From Chara braunii (lineage: Eukaryota; Streptophyta; Charophyceae; Charales; Characeae), in assembly GCA_003427395.1 (NCBI GenBank), contig BFEA01000096.1:2238614-2267607 (forward strand): 28,994 bases of DNA. The letters run 5' to 3'. The translations under genes were made by a program, and so were the position numbers. Shown in pieces: positions 1 to 8,020 of the stretch. The first letter of the stretch is position 1, and each line of letters opens with the position of its first letter. The notes beneath the pieces are model-generated. The model saw only the letters and a list, made by a program, of their open reading frames with translations, searched no databases and was not told the DNA's origin.

Positions 1-48
<48 letters not shown>
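1..48. repeat. (CT)n microsatellite at contig start
   Basis: Pure alternating TC/CT from the first base to about base 48. With the (GA)n run at the other end it shows that the contig stops inside microsatellites on both sides, so the true repeat length is unknown. Confidence 0.97.
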
Positions 49-51
<3 letters not shown>

Positions 52-1379
52 TGCGATCGTGTAGACGCATGCATTTAACGAACCCAGTAAAAGAAACAGC
101 TTGAAAGCAATCAGAAGAGAAGGTAGAACTCCTAGCCGGAGCGGCAATTCATTTGGACTGGAGAGAAGTCAAAACAACAAAAGAAATAAAGATCAGAGAG
201 ATCTGATCTATCCACACAGTCTGGATTGACTACTTATGAGGTCCTCTCAAGCCTAGTCGAACTCAGCTCCGTAAAGACACAGCAAATCAGATTCAAAGTG
301 TACTACGTAATGCAAGAAAGAATTGAGTGGTGCTCAAGGTGCGAGTCAGACGGCGGATCGTGCGGTAAAGTCCAATAAAACGTCTTAACGGATATCCCCT
401 CCGCAACGAGTGTTCTGGTCCGAAATCATAAAGTCTGAGTCCCAATCAGATAGAGCAAGGTAACTAACGTCAACACATTTGGCCTGAGGGGCCCTTCTTG
501 TTTGGGCCTGGTCCCACTGAGTCCCAAACGGTCCGAGTGGAGTCAAAACCGGGTCCCAACCAACAAGAGTTCCACAAAGACCTACTATGTCCCTACCGAA
601 TTGAAAAACGAAATTTTGCCCCAGAAAGAATCTACAGACTACAACCGTTCAGAATGAAATAGATAAAGCACTGTAGAAAGATTTAGCATGACACACAAGA
701 TACTCCATCCATTCACTCATCAGGCGAGTAAGCAGTTCGCGCACTTCACGCAAGATCAAGACTATGGAGGATGGAAGAAGAACCCAGAAAACCCCAACAG
801 GCAGTCAATTCCATGCACACACACATGGGCACCCTGGCGGCACGACACTTACCTGAGTGGTCGGGCTCTTGAGATGAAAGAACTCACCCCCCCCTCACAT
901 AGTCCTCCTGACCCAATTACCATCCTCTACACTAGTGTCCTATCATCTAGGAGGGTCAACATCTACCCCAAAGTACAAAGCCGGATCCCCCGTCGATGTT
1001 GAAGATCAATGCAACAACTTGCAGTCCCTAGGTGCAGATATGGCTGCCACCCTAGAGCTCCCCTAACTTGAGGGGAGCCCTAAAGTCACTCCTCATCTTC
1101 CTTGAAGTCCAGATTAAAGTTGTAGGTGCCCTTCACTATCACCTCTCTCAAGTTGCATCACGAAGTCCCACCTTGTGTCTCGCCACCAGAAACATGCACT
1201 CAAGCAACCTGGTCGGGTCTAGTGTCGACCCAACACGGCCCTGCCAGGTGGGGGCAACTTCCCTTTACCACGCTGCCGCACTTAACCCTAACTTCTGCCC
1301 TAACCCTAAGTGGTTAGCACTTACCACTAGGGTTAGGGGTTAGGACAGCAAAGTCAACTCTCGTCAACAAGTAGAATAC
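49..1379 (-). other. Non-coding leader-like region downstream of a minus-strand LTR and PBS
   Basis: This stretch lies on the internal side of the minus-strand LTR and PBS at 1380-2768, so by position it is the start of that element's interior, truncated by the contig end. The open frames in it are short, overlap on both strands and show no recognisable gag or pol motif. Apart from the telomere-like hairpin near 1300 I see nothing that identifies it. It could equally be unrelated DNA if the LTR is a relic. Confidence 0.4.
1298..1339. repeat. Telomere-like CCCTAA/TTAGGG inverted repeat (hairpin)
   Basis: CCCTAACCCTA followed by GTGGT on the left pairs with ACCAC followed by TAGGGTTAGGGG on the right, around a loop of about 8 nt, with one bulged A. 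Another CCCTAA lies just upstream at 1285-1291. The hexamer here is TTAGGG-like, not the usual plant heptamer TTTAGGG. It is too short to be a telomere; an interstitial or captured telomere-like motif is the simplest reading. Confidence 0.7.
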
Positions 1380-1392
1380 GCTTCGATACCAA
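1380..1392 (-). promoter_or_regulatory. Putative primer-binding site (initiator tRNA-Met type)
   Basis: On the minus strand the 13 bases are TTGGTATCGAAGC, which follow directly on an LTR-like end (GTAACA). The usual plant initiator-Met PBS is TGGTATCAGAGC, so there are two differences. The position next to the LTR end supports the call. Confidence 0.55.
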
Positions 1393-2768
1393 TGTTACGA
1401 TCCTGACCAATTTCGAAGTATACAAACATGAGAAAGTACAATGTCATCCAATTGCAAAAAGAAATGAATGAACTTGAGAGGAGAGAGAGGGAAAGAAGAA
1501 GAAGAAGAAGTAAGAATGAAGAAGAAGATGATGTACTCCAACATAGACCAATGACAAGGCTCTTCTTCCTCGCCAACCAATTTCCCCCTCCTTATCTCCT
1601 CCCCTCTTATTCAAACAAGAAATAACAATAATACTGTTGAATTGCGGAACCAGAATCAATGTCCGAATCCCACTTCTCTACTGCAGGCACAACATGAGGT
1701 CCACCATAGCCATGGCCACCCTTCCTCTTCCTCTACATACAGGCCGAGGCTATGGCGGAGTACTGAGGGCTCTCCCTCCTGTCCAAAGGACAACCCAAAG
1801 CAGTTATGTCGCTGCCCTTCTGTCCCCAGGTCAACTCCGTGCAGCTATGCCGCTGCCCACTAAACCGCTATGCCTGACTCTGTCCCGAGCTTCCTTGATG
1901 CGGCACTACCCCCACTGGGGCCTTCCTGATGCAGCGCCTAACAAGGTGATGAAGATGGTGTCTACCATAGCCAGGTAAGTACCCCACCACTCTCCTCCTT
2001 GGTCCCCTTCTCCCTCCTCCTCCTACCTGTAGAGCTCCACCATAGCCAAGGTGGAAGCTCCCGACTTCTTCCTCCTAGCAGCGCTGTAGTACCCAGCACC
2101 ACTCCAGCTAGTGCTCGAGCAGCGTGTCGCAAAACTTGCGCACTGAAAAATGAGGCCGAACTCTTGTCTCGGCCTCTTGATATAGCGGCCTGCTTGCCTC
2201 CTGGGCGGTGACTTCTAGGCCGCTCGGCCTCCCAAGCAACCGGTACCTCCTCCCTTTCGGAGGGAAACATCATTGCAGACTCTGATATTGCCCGTACAGG
2301 CTCGAGACTCAGACTGGATGGACTGGTACTGACCTAGACCTAGCCTACCGCTACTGGGCCTCTAAAAATGTCAACTTTGTCTTCTTCTGCTCGGCTTCGA
2401 GTACCCGACACATCTACTGCTACTGGGTGCGGCACCGGCCTACCTGCTACTTAAGTGTTTTTTCGCTGCTCTAAGCACCGCGGACCCCTGTCTCCGCTAC
2501 TTGAGTGTTTTCCCTGCTGCAACCCTCAATGCCACGGCCACAGGTAAGTACCGGCCCTACGGGCCTGCCAAACAAGCAAGTACCCTTGCGGGTCACACAC
2601 ACACTCATGCCGACAAGCACTCAGACAGGCGCGCAAGTCCACGGGCACGCACACATACAAACTTAGAAAACACAGCAGAATGCGGGAATCTTGGCAAGGC
2701 ATCAATTCCATCGGCAGAACTTCAAAAATCAGCAGTGTTCTAAGTCTGTGTTATGGCGGGTCATTACA
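1393..2768 (-). mobile_element. LTR of an LTR retrotransposon (minus strand), interrupting an older gypsy integrase
   Basis: Read on the minus strand the segment starts TGTAATGACCCGCC at 2768 and ends GATCGTAACA at 1393. These termini form an imperfect inverted repeat (TGTAATGACC against TGTTACGATCC) and the end is followed at once by a PBS-like sequence. A TATA-like CTATATCAAG lies on the minus strand near 2184-2194. At about 1376 bp it is a long LTR. The left side of the older integrase frame stops about 28 bp before the LTR start, so the LTR probably inserted into that integrase or marks the breakpoint. No second LTR copy is in the window, so boundaries rest on termini and PBS only. Confidence 0.55.
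1466..1532. repeat. Purine-rich (GA)n/(GAA)n tract
   Basis: A nearly pure purine run of GAG and GAA units inside the minus-strand LTR. It gives spurious lysine/glutamate-rich or serine/leucine-rich open frames on the two strands, which I do not treat as genes. Confidence 0.85.
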
Positions 2769-2795
2769 CTTCTCTATAACTAACTTTGTACATGC

Positions 2796-3413
2796 CTATG
2801 AGGGCAAAGGAACAAAAACGACATACTTGCTAAAACGGTCTACTATGACCATGACTTGGCTGTTGCCATGCCTACTCCTGACCTCGACATCCATGAAGTC
2901 AATGGACACCGAGTCTTCGAGTCCTGATGGGATAGGCAAGGGTCTGAAAAGACCCAATGGGGCTCGCGTCGTAGTTCTGTTGCGCTGACATACCTTGCAA
3001 CTACGTGCATATTCTATGCAATCAGCTTTCCAGTCAGGCCACGTGTAGGCACGTGTTAGGTTGGCCAATATCTTTTGCCAACCAAAATGTTGTTCTGTGT
3101 CGTGGCATTCCCCTAAGATCAGGCTACGGATCTCTTCGTTGTTTGGAATGCATAGCCGATCTACGACGTCTGTCTTCTCAAACAATAACTTATTAGTGGC
3201 GTGGTAGTCAAGGTTCACTGGTTGGGTCCTCCTTGACTCTCTTTAGGAGGTCACTATAGATAGGGTCCTACGTGTACGCATCTACGACTTTTAATTGTAA
3301 GTCTGACCCTATATCCAGATCGTGAACTATAGCTCCAAAGTAGTCGGCTCTCCTACTAAGGGCATTTGCAACTACATTATACTTTCCTTTGACTGGCTTG
3401 AGCTCGGAGTCAA
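2796..3413 (-). pseudogene. RNase H tail plus N-terminal integrase fragment (Ty3/gypsy pol)
   Basis: Integrase joins retrotransposon cDNA to the chromosome. The first part (about 3413-3300) reads KGKYNVVANALSRRADYFG, the conserved end of RNase H and start of the linker. The open frame from 3218 then shows the HHCC zinc-binding domain (ECHD, QHFG, CKVCQ) followed by the first part of the catalytic core, IDFMDV and VDRFSKY, with the first catalytic Asp intact. The second Asp and the Glu are absent because the frame is cut near 2795, next to the LTR at 2768. The RNase H tail and the integrase are in different frames or separated by stops. Confidence 0.88.
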
Positions 3414-4125
3414 ACTGAGCTATGTAACCACGACCTAAACAAGTCATTCATAAAGCGCTGGAATGTGGCCGGTGCGTTGGTTAGTCCAAAGGGCATCACT
3501 ATAGACTCATAGTGCCCATATCTAGTCTTGAATGCCGTCTTGTATTGGTCATCAGGGTGAACCTCTATCTCATGGTACCCTGATTTCAAATCTATCTTTG
3601 AGGAGTACTTGCAGCCTTGCACCCGATCCAACAGCTCATCTATACGGGGCAAAGGTTCTGCATTCTTTACTGTAACCGCGATGAAACCCCTATAGTCAAT
3701 GCACATCCTAAGTTCTCGCTCTTTCTTGGGAACAAAGAGAACAGGTGTTCCAAATAAAGACGAACTGGGACTAATCCAACCCCTCTCTAGGAGCTCGTCT
3801 AACTACTTGCGCAACTCCTCTAACTCCCTGGGAGACATCCTATAACTGCTCCCTTGGGAGTGTTACTGCCAGGTTCTATCTCAATGCAGTGCTGGATAGG
3901 ATGTAGAACCACTCCTGACGGAGCCTCAGATAGATTTGCGTACTCTTCCAACAACTTGGCAATAAGTGGGTTGGTTGGTTCCTCATTCTCAAGCTCAGTG
4001 ACTGGCCTAACATAGGCCATAAAGCCATGCTCTTCTAACTGCTCCTTCTTTACTAATCGCGCGAACACGGGAGCACTGAGAGAACAATGTGCCAAGGAGT
4101 TACCTACTCCTGACATTTGGAACAT
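3410..4125 (-). pseudogene. Reverse transcriptase fragment (Ty3/gypsy pol)
   Basis: RT copies the element's RNA to DNA. The upstream frame (4125-3820) holds the protease-RT linker with LLEEYANLSEAPSGVVLHPI. A frameshift near 3850 leads to YRMSPRELEELRK, an in-frame stop, then GWISPSSS and PVLFVPKKE. The frame from 3706 continues with MCIDYRG, DLKSGYHEI and MPFGLTNAPATFQRFMNDLF, the standard RT fingers and palm. The sequence stops just before the YxDD active-site box and jumps at about 3415-3430 to the end of RNase H. Normal elements have several hundred more bases here, so this is an internal deletion and the enzyme is dead. Confidence 0.9.
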
Positions 4126-4206
4126 GTGGGCCGTCTTGACACCACATGAGGGACTAGGAAGCCTACACTCATGCTCTCTTAGGTGCAGTGTGGCTCCTGC
4201 TGCCTC

Positions 4207-4695
4207 TCCTCAGTCCATTCCTAGGAGCATATCAAATGGGAGATTGTCCTCTACGAGGAGAGTCAGGGAATGAAGAACTTTTTTTACCTTCCTATCTTTC
4301 TGTAGGCTAAAGTACGCCTGGACCCCCTCATTGTAATTCTCGATTCGCAGCGCGAGATTGTCTGCGAGGATACTGACTATGGATTCATCTAGCGTCTGGA
4401 CTTTCAAATTCAGCTTTAGCTTCTTTAGCGCTCTACGACTAATGTAGCTACGGGTGACCCCATTATCTATAAGGGCCCCTACCCTACCTCTGAAGACTTC
4501 TACATCTATCACGACTAGCTGCATTTTCTCATTTTTCTTCATCTTGGCCCAGACTTGTATCTTCTCCTTCAACTCTTTTGCCAGTCCTGTGAGGGAAGCT
4601 CCTAGAGAAACCCTAACACAAGCAGTTTCTGGACAGCTGATTAGACGGTGGCCAACAACCTCTGCCATAGACACATGTGGATTGGGAGTTTCCAC
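4207..4695 (-). pseudogene. Retropepsin-like aspartic protease (Ty3/gypsy)
   Basis: The protease cleaves the Gag-Pol polyprotein. The active-site loop reads ALIDNGVTRSYIS: the catalytic Asp is present, but the Ser/Thr of the usual D-S/T-G triad is Asn (codon at 4462-4464). The C-terminal flap-side motif DMLLGMD is present and is followed by a stop where the family normally has Trp, consistent with a TGG to TGA change. The upstream part (residues 1-60) is linker. It lies between the gag knuckle (about 4.8 kb) and the RT linker, the expected place. Confidence 0.82.
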
Positions 4696-4808
4696 TTGGC
4701 GCGCGCACTCATCTCCACATGGCCTAGGGGTAAGGGCAGTTGTTACCCCTACCGGCGGTTGCCTTTTAATGACTCTGCAACAGCTCGCCGGACATCACTA
4801 TATTTTGG

Positions 4809-4850
4809 GCAGTACTTTATGGTATGCCCAGGGTCACCGCAAATAAATGC
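4809..4850 (-). other. Degenerate CCHC zinc knuckle of gag
   Basis: Minus-strand translation gives AFICGDPGHTIKYC. The spacing C-x4-H-x4-C of the retroviral knuckle is kept, but the first Cys of the CCHC set is Ala. It marks the nucleocapsid end of gag and fixes the reading frame locally. Confidence 0.75.
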
Positions 4851-6042
4851 AATGACCTGCGTCTATCCTTCTCTACCAGACTTCCTGTTCCATGCCCAGC
4901 GATTCTCGTGGTTTGCCCTGAGGCAGACCAGGGTGCCATACACCCCTCCTGGGAGGTAATCCATTGGAACGCGAACGGTTCAACGGGTGACCTTGACCCC
5001 TCCCTCCCTCTTGGCGGTTTCCCTTGCCGCCGACCCTTTGGCCGCCCTGTCCTCGACCACCCGCGGTCTGACCCCCTTGGCCTCGACCTCTCCCTCTTCC
5101 TTGTGGCCTCCCTCCGACCGCAACAGCAGCGTAGGTCCTCCTCTGACCTTCACCACTGTCCTCCTCATCGAGGCCCTACTCAATCTCATTGTAGGGGACC
5201 TCCTCCAGACCACCAAGAATTAGGCTATCTTTGGCCTTTACTTGACTGGTGATGGTCCAACCCCTCCACTTTTTACCTTTGTCGAGGTCCTTGTGCCAGA
5301 AAGTGGTCGCTGGCATGAACTGGGCCTCATAAGCAACAAGCTCCCTACTAAGCGTATCGTAAGTCATATTAGGTTGCTGGTTCTTATCGAAGAAGTGGTC
5401 GTGCAAAGCTTCGGGCATGGCACGATATAACAGTTGGACGGGTTGGGCTCGGTAACCCCATGTCTAGGGACAGCGACAAACTCATTCATGGTGGCCATGG
5501 GTGATCTTGCACTTTTCCACTAACGCGAGTGGATTGTTTGCAGTTTCTTTGAAGCCCTAAGTCTCCTAGTGACATCTGCTAATCGTTCCCGGAGGGCGGT
5601 CAAAAATCCGTTCAATTGAGTAACGGAGGAGTATGTGACCATATCATTGTCACAGTTGGCGGCACGAGCAAGTGCCCTAGCAAAGCTGGCCGCTTTATCC
5701 TTCAGTGTCTGGAATGCCACGAGAACATAGTTCTCAGACTTAATAAGTTGGAGTTGTATATAGGATTTGATATTGGCTTCCCAATTATCAAAATCCTCTC
5801 CCTTTTTCCCTCCATAGGGCTCAGGGACTTTGACTTTGATGCGCTCACGACTGGGTCGTGCCTCCTCTTCTTTGGAGGACGCTAACTTGGCGCATTCAAT
5901 GGCACTGACGCAAAACCTTTCAGTACCTTTCATAGTGTTGTGCAACTCAGTGCCCCCACGCATCATCAGATTCCTTGCAAAATCTTTGAAATTTGTGCGC
6001 ATTGATTGCAATGCAATATCGTGACCCCTTAAATAGCGCAGT

Positions 6043-6138
6043 TGTTCCTGTTGAGCCCTCAATACTAACTCCATATTCAGGGACATGAGCTGTTCCTGTT
6101 GAGCCCTCAATACTAATTCCATATTCAGGGACAAAATC
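6043..6138 (-). repeat. 48-bp tandem duplication inside gag
   Basis: Two copies of a 48-bp unit (6043-6090 and 6091-6138) that differ at only a few bases, mostly at the end of the second copy. In the gag frame each copy encodes 16 residues with SLNMELVLRAQQEQL, extending a predicted coiled coil by about two heptads without breaking the frame. Confidence 0.92.
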
Positions 6139-6783
6139 TGGATTTGCTTCTGGACGTCTACATGTGCTGCCAATTGCCCTCTTTGTTCTTCGGTGGCCCT
6201 CAAGTTCTTCTCCATTGTCTCAACCGCCTCCAATTGCATCCTCCTCTCCCTTGTTAGGCAGTTCTCATTCCAATTTAGTCTCCTCATTTGTGGTTTGTCG
6301 CCGCAAGGGGTTCTCCTTGGCTTCCAATTCTCTTTCAAAAGCTTCCCTCTCCGCCTGAGGGACAAGCAACAATACTTCTTCTTCCTCCCCCAGGGCCAGG
6401 TTGGCCACCTACTCTGTCACCGTCTTTTTCATTTTTGCTTTTATCTCTTGCGCTTCACTGGATTCCCCTCTCTCTTCCCTCCTTACATTCCTTTGGAGGG
6501 TAATCTCTGCTTGTTCTTCTTCTTCTTCTTTCTTTGCTTCTGCTCCTGCTTCTACTTCTATCGCCACCATTTTCTCCTCCTCCTCTTTCTTTCACTTTTT
6601 CGTCTCCTCCTCCATTTGCTTCTGTTTGGCCTTCTGCTCCTCCATGAAGGCCAACATCTTTGCCTTCTTTATCAACTCCTTCTTCTCCGTCTTTTCTTTC
6701 TTCTCCTTCAGCAGGGCGACGACTTGCTCTTCTTGAGACTTGCTGTATGGGGTGGTTTTCGTTCCTGCTCATGTGGTCACCAT

Positions 6784-7440
6784 GGTGAAGGATGCACAAC
6801 CAGTGAAAGTTTCACTCCTCACCACTTAGACTTCCACCCACTGATTGACTGACTAATTGACTCTTTGTGGACCACAAAAATCCCTCCTTTGATTCAGCGA
6901 GATTACCACAGCCAATGGAAGATTTCGCCACCACCGTCACTCAAAACTTTCTAGATCCCAGTGCACCATGCACCAGCGATCAATCCCACCTGGCTTTCTC
7001 TCTGGATTAGATCCTGTCAACTAGGGTCTCTAGCCTGGACCTACTTCTAGGTTGTCACTACAAAACTTTGTTGCTGATCAGGAGGCATTTAAGGAGATCC
7101 CCCATAACTCCTCAGGAATTCTTTAACATTGCAGTTAGGACGGCGTGATCAACAGAGCTCTCTCAAGACTTAGACAACTAGTTGTGCAGCCCACAATTTG
7201 GATTTTGGGCCTACCATGCCACACTGAGCAGCCCGCCTGTCTGTACCGGTCCTTGGGAGGGTCGTGAGACATGGACTTACGCCCTACTTAGGCCGTGTAG
7301 GTTTGGTCAACACAGCTCTATGACCACATGCACGAAGTCCTATCAACCTGGACAGAAGTGACTCAATGCAAATAGAAGATACAAGCATATTCAACAAGTA
7401 CCAGGGGGTAAGTGCACATCCACAGGGTGAGGGGATAGGC
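6784..7440. other. No recognisable gene; possible leader of the minus-strand gypsy element
   Basis: This lies upstream of the gag start on the minus strand, where the leader and 5' LTR should be. I found no LTR copy and no convincing primer-binding site. The reading frames are short and unremarkable. Confidence 0.4.
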
Positions 7441-7474
7441 TGAAGGCTTGGCGAGATTATACCAACTCCAGCTT

Positions 7475-7550
7475 GGTCAAATACTTGGTCAACACCCTCT
7501 GGTCAACGGCTGGTCAACGGCTGGTCAACTTGGTCAAAGCTCCCGGTCAA
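7475..7550. repeat. Cluster of seven GGTCAA (TTGACC) motifs
   Basis: GGTCAA occurs at 7475, 7487, 7501, 7512, 7523, 7532 and 7545, that is seven times in 76 bp with a spacing of 9-14 bp. The reverse complement TTGACC matches the core of the plant WRKY W-box (TTGAC followed by C or T). The regular spacing suggests expansion of a short tandem unit (CT or CGGCT plus GGTCAA). A regulatory role is only an inference. Confidence 0.75.
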
Positions 7551-7715
7551 AGCTCCGAGCTTCGGCTATGGCTGTCGACCCTTCTCCTTCGCCAACCTCT
7601 CTCTCTCTCCTTCCCCTTTTTCTCTTCTCCCTTCACTTCGTCTTCATCACTCCAGATCTTCTCCTTCGTGGCAAGGTCCGAGCTTGGTGGCTATGGCCGG
7701 CACTTTCTTCTTCGT

Positions 7716-7756
7716 GGCTGCAAAACCAATCTTGTATCGCTTCCCCCCCCCCCTTC

Positions 7757-7798
<42 letters not shown>

Positions 7799-8019
7799 TC
7801 TCACCCTCCCCCTCCCCCTCCCTCACTCTCATTCTCTCCTGTTCCTCTGCACCCACACTTCTACTTTTTCTCCCTCTATCCCTCCTTTTCGTCTCTGTCG
7901 GCCCGCGTGTCACAGTTGGATCCCCCTACCAGTTCCGAGCTTGCTGGCCCCCCCCCCCCCCCTCCCCCCCCCGGCTGCCAAACCAACCCTCATTTGCTTC
8001 CCCCCCCCCCTTCTTCCTC
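7716..8019. repeat. Direct 47-bp modules flanking (CT)n and poly-C low-complexity DNA
   Basis: A module beginning GGCTGC with AAACCAA, an 11-C run and CTTCTTCCTC occurs at 7716-7762 and again, diverged, at 7973-8019, a period of 257 bp. Between them are (CT)n (about 7760-7794), (CCCT)n-like tracts and C runs at 7948-7962 and 7964-7972. The proline/serine/leucine-rich open frames here are products of the low complexity. Confidence 0.8.
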
Positions 8020-8020
8020 G

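Larger units (their letters stand above)
2769..6783 (-). mobile_element. Decayed Ty3/gypsy retrotransposon body (gag-pol, minus strand)
   Basis: From high to low coordinates the minus strand encodes, in Ty3/gypsy order, a coiled-coil gag start, a gag core, a CCHC-like knuckle, an aspartic protease, the RT, a tail of RNase H and the N-terminal half of integrase. Frames are broken by frameshifts and stops throughout. A piece from just before the RT YxDD box to late RNase H is deleted. The left end is cut by the LTR at 2768 and neither LTR of this element is recognisable. Protein similarity to the plus-strand chromovirus at 20131-28911 is clear (same CIDYRG region and DRVQGC motif), so the two are related families. 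Confidence 0.9.
4757..6783 (-). pseudogene. Gag polyprotein remnant with coiled coil, capsid-like core and zinc knuckle
   Basis: Gag forms the particle that packages the element's RNA. A plausible start is the ATG at 6783; the following frame is rich in Lys/Glu (KEKKEKTEKKELIKKAK) and looks like a coiled coil, with early stops. The best-kept part is 6365-5520, 281 codons, with a core around VPEPYGGKKGEDFDNWEANI and LKDKAASFARALARA, typical of the retrotransposon gag family. The next frame (5418-5176) carries the gag C-terminal region. The CCHC knuckle at 4809-4850 reads ICGDPGHTIKYC, with the first Cys replaced by Ala. At least three frameshifts separate these pieces. Confidence 0.82.

Noticed and set aside
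6193-6852. 219-codon plus-strand frame rich in Leu/Phe/Ser resembling a membrane protein
   Set aside because: It is the antisense of the Lys/Glu-rich coiled-coil gag on the minus strand; the hydrophobicity is a complement effect.
6897-7466. PBS-like minus-strand sequences TGGTAATCTCGC (near 6897) and TTGGTATAATCTCGCC (near 7450) for the minus-strand gypsy
   Set aside because: No LTR end (CA) directly precedes either and no matching LTR was found.
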